From Microcyclospora pomicola (taxonomy: Eukaryota > Ascomycota > Dothideomycetes > Capnodiales), in the NCBI GenBank assembly GCA_002786065.1, contig NHNY01000029.1:186001-250000 (forward strand): a stretch of DNA of 64,000 nucleotides, given 5' to 3'. The notes below the pieces were generated by a model. That model was not told where the DNA came from, searched no databases, and worked only from the letters and a program-made list of their open reading frames with translations. This document shows, piece after piece, positions 24,531 to 36,155 of the stretch; position 1 is the first letter of the stretch, and every line of letters starts with the position of its first letter. The position numbers and the translations under genes are program-made.

Positions 24531-25925
24531 ATGTCGCCCGTCCTGGACGTTCTTCTTTTGGTCTTTTGCACAGTCCCGGCCTTTGCGGGCCCGGTACGGC
24601 GCAATGCTGAGCTGCCGACAGCTCCTGCTACTTTAAAACCAGTATCTTTCAAGATCGAATCGAGCGAAAGCGCCTTTCTTGCATCGATCTACGCGGCTGC
24701 GTCGACGGCGGGATCGATAGATACCTGTACAGAGATGCCCGCCACAACCGAGATGATCTCTTCGATTGATGGGCAGTCGACCCGTTCCACAAGTAGCCTC
24801 ACTACTGATGCATTGCCGACCTCCACCCTCCTCAGTAACTTGGCACATTATGCGGCGGACTCGTCCACGATGGTGTCTGAATTCCTCTTCAGCTACGCAC
24901 CCCAGACTTCCGATAGCACAACCGATAGTAAAGCATCTCAGCCCACAAGCCAGACAACAGGCAAGCGTACTACCACTTTGACCGAATTCACAACCGTGGC
25001 TGCTGGGTATGGTCAACAAACCGGATCAGCTTCGATGCTGTCCTCGACTGAAGATGCTGCTTCCACCACATCCAGCACCTTCTCCACTACTAGCGATCAG
25101 TCGGTACCAAGTTATTTTCCCAACACAGTGAGCGACCAAAGCACCAGCACTGTGCTAGCCTCCAGCAGCACTACTTCGCTAGCAGCCTACACTAGCACCC
25201 CTGCACCGTATGCTGTACCCGCGAACTCCTCTGTGGCGATTGCGCCCTCCCAATATGCCTCGACATTCTCGTCCGTTGTTATCACGTCAAGTGACTCCTC
25301 TGCCCCGAGCAGTGTTGATGAATCTGCAACGCAAGTGATTTCAACGGCAAGCCAATATGAAGGAGGTGATTCAGCGTCAACGACTAGCCAGAGCTCATCG
25401 CTCGTCGTACTGTCCTCTAGTACGAGCACCGATAGCGCCCCTCTGGTCTATGGAAGCATTACTTTGACATACTCAACCCGAACTGAGACCTCTGTCTCGA
25501 TCAATCCCACGCAGTATGTATCGGCGTACCCCACAGCATCTACAGAAGACAGTACTTCGCATCACCACCATCATCATGCAGCGACAGACTCTGCGACTGC
25601 GTCTATGGCAGAAAGTAGTTCAACGTCCGGCTATCCTGGTCCTGACTCCTCATCCACCATCGCACTCAGTCTATCAGGCTACGGTGCAGCACTGCCCACC
25701 GCTACAGACAGCAGCCTATCGTCTGTCCCATCCTCCAGTGTCCTGGCCATCATTCCGATCGATCCTTCCTCGTATCCTTCACACCCAAGCGCTCAAGACG
25801 ACGACAACAACTTGGCAGCACAGCACATGTCCAGTCGATCAGGAGTTCAGACCGCCTACATCACGGTCACTGCAACAGGTGCTGCAGCCACCATGACCGA
25901 TTTCGTGACGGTCCATGCGTATTAA
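24531..25925 (+). CDS. secreted Ser/Thr-rich, mucin-like protein
   Basis: A single frame encodes 464 residues. Residues 1-19 form a signal peptide (MSPVLDVLLLVFCTVPAFA), followed by a dibasic RR that Kex2 could cut. The rest is very rich in Ser, Thr and Ala with repeated Tyr-containing SxYxS motifs, as expected for a heavily O-mannosylated wall or surface protein. A natural run of six His codons lies at 25560-25577. The C-terminus (TMTDFVTVHAY) is not hydrophobic and shows no GPI signal, so it is probably secreted or wall-associated by other means. No catalytic or binding domain is visible. It resembles many fast-evolving fungal surface proteins. Confidence 0.75.
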   Translation: MSPVLDVLLLVFCTVPAFAGPVRRNAELPTAPATLKPVSFKIESSESAFLASIYAAASTAGSIDTCTEMPATTEMISSIDGQSTRSTSSLTTDALPTSTLLSNLAHYAADSSTMVSEFLFSYAPQTSDSTTDSKASQPTSQTTGKRTTTLTEFTTVAAGYGQQTGSASMLSSTEDAASTTSSTFSTTSDQSVPSYFPNTVSDQSTSTVLASSSTTSLAAYTSTPAPYAVPANSSVAIAPSQYASTFSSVVITSSDSSAPSSVDESATQVISTASQYEGGDSASTTSQSSSLVVLSSSTSTDSAPLVYGSITLTYSTRTETSVSINPTQYVSAYPTASTEDSTSHHHHHHAATDSATASMAESSSTSGYPGPDSSSTIALSLSGYGAALPTATDSSLSSVPSSSVLAIIPIDPSSYPSHPSAQDDDNNLAAQHMSSRSGVQTAYITVTATGAAATMTDFVTVHAY

Positions 25926-26785
25926 CGTCAAGCTCGTCGTCGTCGACGAATTCCTCGTCAATACAGCTGGGGTCGGCTTGTGCGCGAATGTCCTTCGATC
26001 AGAAAAAGGTGATGTCCATCATGACGTCCAGCAAAACAATGTGCATGTTTCTTTGTTGCTTTTCATTCACTTCTTCTTCCCCACTTTGGCCTTGCAGAGA
26101 CCTTTTGTCTATTTACCAGCTCTCGGATTGGTGTTGTCGATACATGTATGTATGTATGTATGTATGTATGTATGTATGTATGTGACCACTAACTTACTGT
26201 AGCTCTCTTTGTATACAGCCCACCAGAACATATATGTGGATACGCCTACTGCTTCGATGTTGTCACTTTCTTCTGTTGTCTACTTCTCTTCGATACTGTT
26301 TTGTCGTTGACAATGTCTGTATAGTTCTCGGTATAACCAGATCAGATCACCGGAACGGACGCATAGAGGCCCATTTAGCATGGGTGTGAGGTCAGGAGGC
26401 TCTACCAAATCCTTCCAAGACTCCGGGAAAAAGCAGACCAGAGACGACGAAACGGAACCATCGCGTTGGGCTATCTAGTAACGCGCCATTCATGTTTGTT
26501 GAGTGTCGGAAATGGTGCTTTTGTCATCGTCGTGAGACATTGCTGTATACCGGTATCTCTACCTCTACCTATACATATCGCCCGCCCATCGAGCTTTCTT
26601 CTAGTATAAAAACATCGTCCATCTCTCCCCTCAAAATCCCTCGAGCCAACGCTCGAGATCAGAATAACATAAAGAGACAAGGAAGAAAAAAGAGCGATAA
26701 GCTATGCGGACCGACATGTGTTCAGTCAGGTGATGGTTTCACATCAGCCAATGATGCGGGTCAATTCAGATCAATTCAGATCAAT
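25926..26785. other. convergent intergenic region with microsatellite
   Basis: This is the 3' side of the secreted-protein gene and of the cortex-protein gene. It holds the ATGT microsatellite and part of a 10-base tandem repeat, which are listed separately. Otherwise only short frames are present. Confidence 0.4.
26144..26183. repeat. (ATGT)n microsatellite, about ten units
   Basis: A pure ATGT run of about 40 bases lies 220 bases downstream of the secreted-protein stop codon, probably in its 3' untranslated region. Such pure tetranucleotide runs tend to be length-variable between strains. Confidence 0.9.
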
Positions 26786-26790
26786 TCAGA
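26761..26790. repeat. three tandem copies of a 10-base unit over a stop codon
   Basis: The unit TCAATTCAGA occurs three times head to tail. The last copy contains the stop codon (TGA on the minus strand, 26786-26788) of the Num1-like gene. Extra or missing copies would leave the stop in place because the coding side is constant. Confidence 0.85.
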
Positions 26791-29700
26791 AGCCCTTGAA
26801 CGGATCGCTACCCAGGTCATCGAACACGTAGCCCGCGCGCCGCTTGTCGGCCGTCGACGTGCTCTCGCCGCGCTGGCGCCGCATCTGGTGGGGCGCGGGG
26901 ACGTAGATGACGTTGTCGATGACGGAGGGGTCGACGAAGGCTTCCATGCGCACGGTGCCGACGGCTTCGAAGAAGTTGGGCCGTGGGGCGTCGCGATGCT
27001 GCGAATGAGGGCCGTGGCTGTGGTGGGAGTCGTGGTGGCTGCCGAGCGACTCGCGGGCGCTGCCGGACTTCGATGACGAGCTGTGGCGGATGGAGGTGCT
27101 GCCGCCCGCGGTCGGTTGGAGGCGGGTGCTGTTGGGCCCGGCGATGGACGAGGAGGAGCCGCCGCCGATGGCGTTGGTGGAGAAGCTGCGGAAGCTGCTC
27201 AGGCTGGTGGGGAGGCGGGGGCTGGTGTTGCTGCGTTTCCGCTGGTGGCGGCTGGTGCCAGAGTAGAGACGTGGGACGGCGGGGAAGTCGGCGGAGTCGT
27301 CTGGTTGCATGGCCGGCGCTTCACTTGAGACGACGGTGCTCTCGTCTGTGCTGGCTGTGCCACGAGGAACACTTCCATTGCGGCCTTTGGCTAAGCGAAC
27401 GGAATCTCGGAGATTGGCGCGACCGAAGGATGGGGATTGTGATCGCGAGGAGGGCCTAGCACCACTGCTGACTCCTGGGATGGGTGGCGGAGCACGGAGA
27501 GGCGGGAGAGGGGGAGGCAGCTCTTGAGGTAGTGATGGCGGCAGTTCAGCACTGGGTGTCTGCGCAAGGAACGACAAAGCCGTCATCCACAGCATATGTC
27601 GTTCTTGATTGATGGCGGTGAACTTAAGCGCGCGAGCTGGGGTGAGGATGAGAATCGAACGTTTGAACGCAGTCAGCAAGTCAGCTCCTTTCGGGGTGGG
27701 GGTGTTGTCTTGCACGTCCAGCACGGACTGAATGATGACTGTGTGATCTGGTCAGCAAACATAAGGTACTTGGTGTCAAAGTCGATCCAACTTACATTTG
27801 CGTCCTCTCTTCCCCAACAACGCAGATCCCGACGTTGGCTGCTTGGTGTCCCACATGATGGTCCGCTCGTACGGAGACAGCCACACCCAACGCTTGTGGC
27901 GCGTGCCGTGTGCAGTCATGTTCACCTGTCCGTTCTGGTCAGCAACGGGGAAGCTGGTCGGCTCCTCCCCAATGCCAAAGGACTTCCGCTTCCGAATGTA
28001 CTTCCACATCCACTCTCCGACCATCGTCGCCGCAATGGCGTCCACGAGCACCCCCTCATCGGAGTCTCGTGCTGCCGATGTCTTTCCCGTATCTGGCCGC
28101 GAGCCCGCCGCTTTGTTGAAGCCGTCGCCGAGGCCCTCTTGCAATGGGGTCGGCAACTCGGGGATGGGAAATTGTGTCGGTTCCGGAGTGTCAAACGCCA
28201 TCGATTGCACGGGTGTCAAGTTTGGCGAACGTCTGCGGCGACGGTGTTTGTTCGGAGACGACTTGCGGATGTTGTTCCGAATGCCGGTCGCCGACTGGAC
28301 CTTGCGGAGACTGATATGTCTTTCGATCTCATCTCGGTCCCGCCTTCGGAGTTCACGGCCGAAGTAATCCGGATGATGTGCTGTGGGACTTCGCGAGCCC
28401 TCACTGTACGTCTTGGGAGGAAGAATTCGCGAGCTCGATCTGATGGGGATCGGATAAGGAGGGTGAGGGTTCGATTCCTTGCTGAAAGAGCTCGATGCAA
28501 AGCTACCGAAGCTTGGACTGCGTGATCGGTGTTGTCCATACTGGCTGAGCTTGGTCGGCGGCTGCTTGCGAGTGGCTCGCGAATTGGCCCGGCTGCTTGA
28601 CACGGAAGGTGCTGGAGCAGCACTGTACGACTCACCAGTCCCCGGTCTACGTTCTGGGGAGATCTCTTTGTGTTCGGGGACCACCTTGGGAGGCTCCGAC
28701 AAGCCGTATCGTCCATGGGGAGCTCTGGTACCCATCAAAGTTGCTGCATCCTTGGCATCGGCTTCATCATCCTCATCGCTCATGTCAGAGTCCGGGTTCA
28801 TGTCGGCGAGCGAGATGCTGCTTTGCAGAGGCCGTGTTACTCCATATTGTGAAGATCGATTCAAAGGTCCCTCGCTTGGACCATCCACCGGCGATAGTAC
28901 TGGACGCGGAAGAGGAAGGGCTCGAAGTGAGCGCAAGTCTTTCGTCGTCTTGTCGAAGTTCGCGTCTGAGCTGAAATCTGTCGGGGACATAGGCTGTGAG
29001 GGTGGCGAGGCCATGGAAGATGCTTGAGGAAGCTGAGTGACGATCTTCCCAGGCAACGCTCTCGAACTGCGCTTGGTTGGAGGCGGCGCGCCCGATTCTG
29101 ACAATATCGGACTTGGTAACAGCCGCGATCGCAAGAAATCGCCGGAAATTCGGAGTCGCTTGTCAACACGAATCTCCTCCGTCTGCATGGACGCATCTTT
29201 CGACGACCACGACAGGTTTGCTTGGCATGAGACGTTCTTGGTGCCAGGGGGGAGCGCATATGGTTGTGGAGAAGCAGGACGAGAGGTCGGAGGGTGAATC
29301 GCGATAGCTGGTACGAACGGGGGCAGACTCAAGTTCTGACTCTTGGCGACATCGTTGGTCTTAGCATGTTCGGGCTGTGCCTGGATATCATCTGTTTGGG
29401 TTGCTGTTGTGCTATAGTCAGGAGCAATTCTCGCTGGGGGCTGTTCTCCGTCAGCCACTGGTGTTTGCGGTGGACTGATGGGGGATGTGGCGACCTGTGC
29501 TTGGGTCGTCACAAGCAGTGGCTGATTGCGAGATGTGGAAGACTGCGCAGAACTGACAGCGGCACTTTCGTGCGTGTCATCTGATGGCTCTAGAATGGTG
29601 GGGATTGATGCGATGTTGGCCACTTCGGCAGGCTCAAGCGCTGCTTCCTGGCGTGGTGATGGCGGTGGAGATGGCTGATATCCAGTGTCCACATACTGGA

Positions 29701-30928
29701 CCTTAGGTAGTGTTGCAACCACTTGTGGCGCCACCACAGATACGTCTGGAGATCCCAGTATTGGCGCAGCCGTGACAGGCTCCTCATTCGATTTCTCAAC
29801 AGCATCTGCGATTTGAGGTATTGCCGAAGCCTCTTTCATTGGCTCGGGTACGTGCTTTTGCGGACTCATCTCTGATCCCACTTCACCCTGCTGCGACTCC
29901 ACCAATCCAGATTTCTGATCGGAGACCCCCAGATCTTCCTCAGCAGGCTCGAAGTCGTCCAGATCGTCCTCATCTTCTTCATCAATGCCAAGCTCATCGG
30001 CCAAGCTGTACCCGGTGGGGCGAGCGTGTGGCTCGGGAGTGTCTGTGGTAGATCTGGACATGTTCGAGAACCGCATGACCTTCGCCTTGAAGCTCGCGCT
30101 GCTCTCATTCCGCCGGTGCTTGGCCGGACTCGCGGCCGAGGTGATGCTAGCCGTGTCGCTCTCCTGTCCAAGCCCACTGTCCTTGAAAGTGCTCTCGTCA
30201 GGAGCTTCATGGTCTTGAGTGTTGCGTGCTTCCAGAATCGCTTGCTGGGCACTCATCTCGTCCACAAACGTTCGCAACCGGTTCTCGGTCACGTGGATCC
30301 TCCGCTCGAGCTGCCTGCGCTCATTCTCCCAGCTCTCTTTCTCGCTCTCCCAAATGCCTTGCGTGCGCAATGCATCCTCGTCTTGTATTCGCGTCTTCTT
30401 CGTGAGACTCTCAAGTTTGCTCTTGAGATCTTCCGCGGTCTGCTGTGCCACATCTCGCTCCTGTACCAAAGTTTCGACCACGTCTAATGTGCCCTTCTCC
30501 ATCTGCTGAACCTCCTTTTTGGCCTTCTTCACCTCGCTCACTCGAAGCGAAAGTGCTTTGTTGATGGTGTCGTTTTCGGTTTTGGCATTGGCAAGACTGG
30601 ACTCCAGATTCTCCACCAAGCCATTCTTGGAATCGAGCTCACGTCGTAGGTTCAAGATCTCGGACACGAGCGATGCGTGAAGGGTGGGCGTGAACCGGCG
30701 AGGGTCCATCCCTGAGAAGCCATTGCGTCCATCGCGGCTCTTTTCTTGATGGTCGTTCTCGGACGGTAATGGGGGCGGGGAAGAGGACGGTTCGCGACTG
30801 GAGCCACCGAGTGTAGCTCTTGATGAGCGTTTTGAACGGATAAAAGAAGGTGTTTCATAAGGCGTATCGGCGGGCGAGGGAATGCCCTTGCCAGCATAGG
30901 ACGAGAATTCGCTGAAGTAGTCCGTCAT
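26786..30928 (-). CDS. NUM1: Num1/ApsA-like cell cortex protein with C-terminal PH domain
   Basis: Two exons, 30928-27796 and 27738-26786, join in frame to give 1361 residues. After a Pro/Ser-rich start, residues about 75-230 form a coiled coil (MDPRRFTPTLHASLVSEIL and onward), the region that in Num1/ApsA/Mcp5 engages membrane and dynein. A long acidic, Ser/Pro-rich disordered section follows. The PH domain begins near residue 968 (GEWMWKYIRKR) and runs across the intron (RHKRWVWLSPYERTIMW to ALKFTAINQERHMLWM). The tail is Ser- and His-rich. Family members bind PI(4,5)P2 at the plasma membrane, anchor dynein, and position nuclei and mitochondria. The family is usually larger because of internal repeats, which are not evident here. 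The gene is intact and has a 2.76 kb upstream region. Confidence 0.88.
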
Positions 30929-33685
30929 GTCCGTGGTGTTGGCTCAACGGAGAGGATCCAGAAGGGTATCAAATCGCCGAGATCAGGGATCTTGCGGGAA
31001 AAAACAAGTACACATGCAGAAAGGACTATGCGCTACATTGGTGTCAGCCCCGGACAGTCGCGAGACGAGCAGCACTGGTGTGAAGTGGATATACTGCAAT
31101 ACCTAATAGTAGTAGTGTTGGACGGGTGGGCTGGCCATCACGTCCACTCCAGATCCCAGCAAAGAATGGTGCACTCGCGGTGTATCGACAATTGGAAGAA
31201 CGGAAAGACAGCAGACTGGCAACAATGAGGAGTCAAAGACGACGACGAGAACGCGTGAGCTGAGCCCGACCTGGAGCGTGCGCCTGTACGGTCGTTGCAA
31301 GGGAAATAAGGAGGGCGACAGTGCAATGGCGGACAACGGACGAATGAAGTGAGTATTGGAAGTTATTAGCCGGAGGGCCTGCCGAAGCTCAAACAATCCC
31401 AGCACGCCCGGGCTCTGGGGTCTGAGTGCTTCGCTCCCTCCACAGGCTTTCCCTTGCTGATCTTGTTTGGTTCGGGACGGGTACCAAGAGCCGGTCCTGG
31501 GTCGATGAGAGATCGCGCAGGCGGAGAGCTGTACGGGTAGTCTAAGGAGTCGCGCCCGACCCTACACCACCCAACAGGCGATTGTTTCAGAATGGAGGCG
31601 TCCAACGGCCATTGTGGACTGTGGACGGCAATCCACGAGTTCATTTAGGATCATGCAGCCAACAACGAGCCAGCCAGCCAGGCGGGACGACAGACACGAC
31701 CGTCCAACCGTCGTGAGAGCCCGGCATACGGAATCTGCGCGTCTAAATGCTGTGGTTACAGGGCCAGCGGACTGCGTGGATGCATTGGTGGCCAGGGGAG
31801 GAATCCTTAGCCTCGTCGGGGTGGATCTTGGTACCGTCTCACTAAGCGGATAGTGGAAGTGTGCTGTGAGGTCAGGTAGCTACTGTAGAGGCGGGCTGGG
31901 AGTGGGAGTGAAGTGTGGTGGGCGAGTGCCGAAAGCGGCAGATGAGCAGGGGGCTGATTGGGTTTGGCAGGACAGTCGAGCTAGTAGGTTGGGGGCGGAT
32001 CGGGGACGCAGTAACGTCGCATGAACCGCTTCGAGCACGCCTATCACACTATGGCTCCGTGGACTACGGCCTCGATTGGTGGGCCCCCGTTGCAGGATTG
32101 CAGTCTCGCGTTAGAGTTTTATTTCGCAGGTTTCCCCTGTGATGCCGCCAGGGTTGCATCAAATCGTGAGGGGCAGACGCAGCCGGAGTGAAGAGGTGGA
32201 GATGGATGTGGCTGGTGATGAAGCTGCTCTCCCTTTTTGTGGAGAGCATATGCTGAACTGGCGAGGTGGAATCGTGGTTGGCGATCGCCCATCCAAACAT
32301 CGCACCCGATGCGCGAAGGCTTCGCTAGAGTGTCGAAACCCGACACGATACTGTACTGTATGTAGAATAATGAAACGTGACACCCTGATAGTGATCATTG
32401 GGTCAACGGCGCGCGGACACGATGATGAATGGCGATCCAAGCAGCGCGGGTCCGGCTGGTTCTAGTGGTTCCTTGGTATCGGATGGCTAGTCAGACCCGG
32501 GCATGAGCCTACAGACGCCCAAGGTAAAAGACCATGAGGCCAAAGAAAAGGACGCATGTTATGCCCGCTCCAGCACTGAGCAGACCGGCGTGAAGCATGC
32601 AGTTTCTGGAGATGCTAAAGTCTCGACTTGCCGAGATGATCAGGATGGTGATGTCCTCGGCTCCCCCAAGCCACGCGCTTCAGGCACGGCATGGCACACA
32701 TGACATGAGAGACACGACTGTGATGGTCTCAGGTCTCGATATAGATCCCTGCAAGGACTATGCAGCAGCGAGGAGCAGATGTCGAGTCAGGAAGAAATGA
32801 AAGTCGAGACGGCACGCTCATGTTGGACATGCAGTATACACATCCCGCCCCATCACACTGTGCTGCCCCTCATCCTGTGCCACCACGCTGTGATCGTCCG
32901 ACGGGCCACATCATCGTCGCACAACTCGCGCCCCAGCCAGCCGTGTGCTAAAAGGTAACATGATCCATATGTACGGCCAGGCCAACAGATCGACGCCCTC
33001 CCCGGACCCAGCAGTGGGCGCACATGCATCGTAATGCATACGATGCTGCACGCACGGCGACCACGGCTCCAACTACTGCACCGTACTCGTGCCGGCGGAT
33101 CTTCATATGCCACCATCTATGCCGGACGCCCAGTGCTAAAAGTGCCTCGGGGCGGGATGATGATGGGGATCGAGCTTCGTGAGACGCGTCATTCGGGAAC
33201 ATCAGCACCTCAGCAATAGTAGAGGCTGCCTTTATCTCTTGTGATATCACAGAACGAGCTGATGCACAGCCAAGGTGTTCTAGAGATCGGCTCATGGCTC
33301 GTCGTCTGGGATCCCTCTTCACCTTATACATGAATTGAGCAGGATTTGACACGTCACGTGATCTCGAACATCACTGCAAGAAATTCTATACACATAGTCA
33401 TAGCAATATGGCTATTACGAAGAACGGTGATTGTACGATAATATATAGTGGTTACAGCTCTCGTCTATACAACACATCCTATCATTTGCCTTCCTACTGT
33501 TCGAGGGTAACATTCTGCTGTCCAAAGGACTACTGATGTGGTAATATCCGCAAGGCCATTCACTTCTTTCAAGGAGTAACACAAGATCTATGAGAAAAGA
33601 GTCACTGCATCTCTGCAAATTCGACTGGGGAATGTAATATGATCAACTATACTTGAAACGGAAAACAAAAACGTTTTTATAAACA
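30929..33685. other. 2.76 kb divergent intergenic region, no gene recognised
   Basis: This stretch lies between the start codons of the Num1-like gene and CNS1. It has only short frames on both strands and no domain, splice pattern, transfer-RNA fold or repeat that I could see. It is unusually long for this gene-dense stretch, so a non-coding RNA or a regulatory region is possible but unsupported. Confidence 0.4.
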
Positions 33686-35057
33686 ATGTCCGCAGCCACA
33701 GAACCAACCAGACCAACTGCACCCGCCCCTGGCATGTCCAACGATGATCTGCCCTCGACCCTAGTCGAAGAATACCTCAAGCACAGAGAGCAGCAAGATG
33801 CCGCCAACCTCCACAACCCAGATGGATCCGCCGTCGCCACCGCCGACCTGCCCCCGGCCAAGAAGAAAAGCGTCGACGAGGTCCTGGCCGACATGAAGCG
33901 CGTGCCGCTGTTCATGAACAGTCTCGACGATCTGGACGAGGATAACGAGCAGCTGCAAGCCCTGCGCGCCATCGCCTACGAGGGCACCCGCGCCGAGATC
34001 GCCGAGAACTTTAAAGCCCAGGGCAACGAGCTCGTGGGCGTGAAGAACTGGCCGGATGCGCGTGAGTTCTACACTAAAGCATTACAGGCGCTGAAGGGGC
34101 CGGTGCAACCCCAGCCGCCGCCGGAGGGGACAGAGGTCATCGAGCGGGACGAGGAGGCAGAGGAGAAGAAAGAACGCGCGCTGGCCGAAGCATGCCATGC
34201 CAATCGTGCCCTGTGTAATCTAGAAATGAGTATGTTTCCCCCCTCTCCTCCCCTGAATCCCCACCTCCAATCCCACTTCAAGTACCACTCTAACCGCTCC
34301 CCCAGAGAACTACGGCTCCTGCAACCGCGACTGCGCCGCCGCCCTCCGCCTCAACCCGCTGAACGTCAAGGCCTGGTACCGCGCGGGCGCCGCCTGTCTG
34401 GCGCTCGACAAGCTCGCCGAGGCGCGCGACGCCTGCGCCAACGGCCTGGCCGCCGACCCGGCCTCCACCGCGCTGTCCACGCTGCGCACCCGCATTCAAT
34501 CCCGGCAGGACACCCTCGCGGCACTGGAGCTGGTCCGCGAGCAACGCGAGCAGCGTGCGCGGGACGAGAAAGCGACGCTGCGGCACGCGCTACTTGGGCG
34601 ACAGATCCGGACGCGCGAGACGCGCACGAGCGATGGCGTGGCCGACGCGGCGCCGGAGCTGCACGACGCCGCGATGGCGCTGGAGGAGCCGCTGAACGCC
34701 GCGTCGCTGCTGCGTCTGCCGGTGCTGTTGCTGTACCCGCTGGCGGCGCAGAGCGATCTGGTCAAGGCGTGCGGCGAGGACGAGACGCTCGGGCAGCATC
34801 TGGCGTATATCCTGCCGCCGCCGTGGGATGCGGAGGTCGGGGCTCCGGGCGAGTATGCGGCGCCCGCCGATGTGGAGTGTTACATCGAGACGGTGCAGGG
34901 CGGGCTGGTCAAGGCGGGGAAGAACGTCAGTTTGCTGCGGGTGCTGGCGGGCGGGAAGGTGGAGGTCGTGGATGGGCTGGTCAGGGTGAATGTGGTGCCG
35001 AAGGCGCGGGCGGCGGAGTGGATTGAGCAGTTCAAGGTTCGGCGGGGGAGAGGGTAG
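33686..35057 (+). CDS. CNS1: Hsp90 co-chaperone Cns1/TTC4, TPR protein
   Basis: Two exons, 33686-34229 and 34306-35057, join in frame to give 431 residues. The acidic N-terminal segment carries the family-typical RVPLFMNSLDDLDED (around 72-86). Three TPR units lie at about 100-255 (EIAENFKAQGNELVGVKNWPD, ACHANRALCNLEMKNYGSC across the intron, and LNVKAWYRAGAACLALDKL). A charged helix follows, then the C-terminal 'wheel' domain (about 300-431). Cns1 binds Hsp90 and Hsp70 through the TPR carboxylate clamp, is essential in yeast, and helps maturation of translation factor eEF2. Exon 2 is very GC-rich, which opens long chance frames on all strands. The stop codon is only 78 bases from that of the oxidoreductase gene, so the 3' ends probably overlap. 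Confidence 0.92.
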
Positions 35058-35135
35058 GAGTGAGTAGAAATGAGAGGCGGAGTATGAACCACACATCATA
35101 AGGCTCGATGGAAGATTCTGCTGTTTGACAGATAT

Positions 35136-36155
35136 TTACTTCGAATCTGCCGGGTACAAGATGCCATTCTGCCGTCGCAGATCACTCGTCACCTTGCCCA
35201 CGATCCGCGAGATGTCCTCCAGCTCCGCCGACGCCTTCCTATCCCCGTCATTGATGATGCGCGCAAACTCCACCGCCTCCTCCAGCATATTGACATTCGG
35301 CTTCTGGACCTCGACGCATGGGCCGGCCAACTCCTCGCTCTTCTTCGTCCTCGGGTCCCAATGGCTGACCGTCGTGATGTCCGTCGTGGCGTTGATGGTG
35401 ATGGTGCCCTTTTCGCCGTACACCTCGCACGCCGCGTTGGACTGGTAGCCTTTGGCCTGGTTGATCTGCACGCCGAAGCCGTCGTAGCGCAGCACCACGA
35501 CGCCGCCGCCGTCGACGCCCGTCCGGCAGATGAACGGGACGTAGAGCTGGCTCTGGGGCGCACCGAACAGGGCGACCGCGAATGTGATCGGGTACACGCC
35601 GATATCGACGAGGCTGCCGCCGGAGTGGGCGAGCGAGAAGATGTTGGGCGTCTCGCCGGCGAGCACGTTGTTGTAGCGCGAGCTGTATGCGGCGTAGGTG
35701 AAGGAGGCGCCGTAGATGGGACCCAGGCGCTTCTCTTGCATCACCGCCTGCCGCAGCGTTTTGTAGTTGGCTTCTTGGATGTGGCGGAAGGCTTCGATTA
35801 TGAAGACGCCTTGCTGTTGCGCGAGCGCGAACAGCTCATCTAGCTCTTCCGGTGTCGATGTCGCGGGCTTCTCAAGGATACAGTGTTTCTTCGCTTGCAG
35901 CACGAGCTTTGCTTGTTCAAAGTGGAGGTCGTTGGGCGAGGCCACGTAGACGGTGTCCATGTTTGTATCGGCAAGGAAGCTCTCGAGCGTGGTGTATGTG
36001 GTCTGGCATTGGTGCTTGTCGCCGAATGACTTGGCAGACTCGGTCGATCGGGAGTAGACGGCAGACAATCGCCATTTGCCTGACTGGTGGGCAGCGGAGA
36101 TCCAGGAGTCGGTGATCCAGCCTGTTCCTATGGTGCCAAAGTTGATGGTAGCCAT
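35136..36155 (-). CDS. Gfo/Idh/MocA-family NAD(P)-dependent oxidoreductase
   Basis: A single exon of 339 residues when started at the ATG at 36155 (MATINFGTIGTG). The frame stays open to another ATG at 36332, but the added 59 residues are not conserved-looking, and the dinucleotide-binding motif GTIGTG (7-12) belongs right at the N-terminus. SPND (73-76) and the family EKP motif (95-97, with the catalytic Lys) follow in the Rossmann domain. A C-terminal substrate domain includes IFSLAHSGGSLVDIGVYPI. Family enzymes oxidise or reduce sugars, inositols or dihydrodiols with NAD(P)H, often on trans-dihydrodiol or xylose-like substrates in this subgroup. The substrate is not determinable here. It is divergent from HEM14 across 561 bases. 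Confidence 0.88.
   Translation of the reverse strand: MATINFGTIGTGWITDSWISAAHQSGKWRLSAVYSRSTESAKSFGDKHQCQTTYTTLESFLADTNMDTVYVASPNDLHFEQAKLVLQAKKHCILEKPATSTPEELDELFALAQQQGVFIIEAFRHIQEANYKTLRQAVMQEKRLGPIYGASFTYAAYSSRYNNVLAGETPNIFSLAHSGGSLVDIGVYPITFAVALFGAPQSQLYVPFICRTGVDGGGVVVLRYDGFGVQINQAKGYQSNAACEVYGEKGTITINATTDITTVSHWDPRTKKSEELAGPCVEVQKPNVNMLEEAVEFARIINDGDRKASAELEDISRIVGKVTSDLRRQNGILYPADSK

Noticed and set aside
26492-28525. Several plus-strand frames of 150-310 codons antisense to the Num1-like gene
   Set aside because: The composition is Gly/Arg/Trp-rich as expected from reversed Ser/Pro-rich coding DNA. The minus-strand gene has a PH domain and a clean splice.
34290-35099. Frames on the minus strand and alternative + frames over CNS1 exon 2
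   Set aside because: The very high GC content opens all frames. Only the spliced TPR/wheel-domain reading makes sense.
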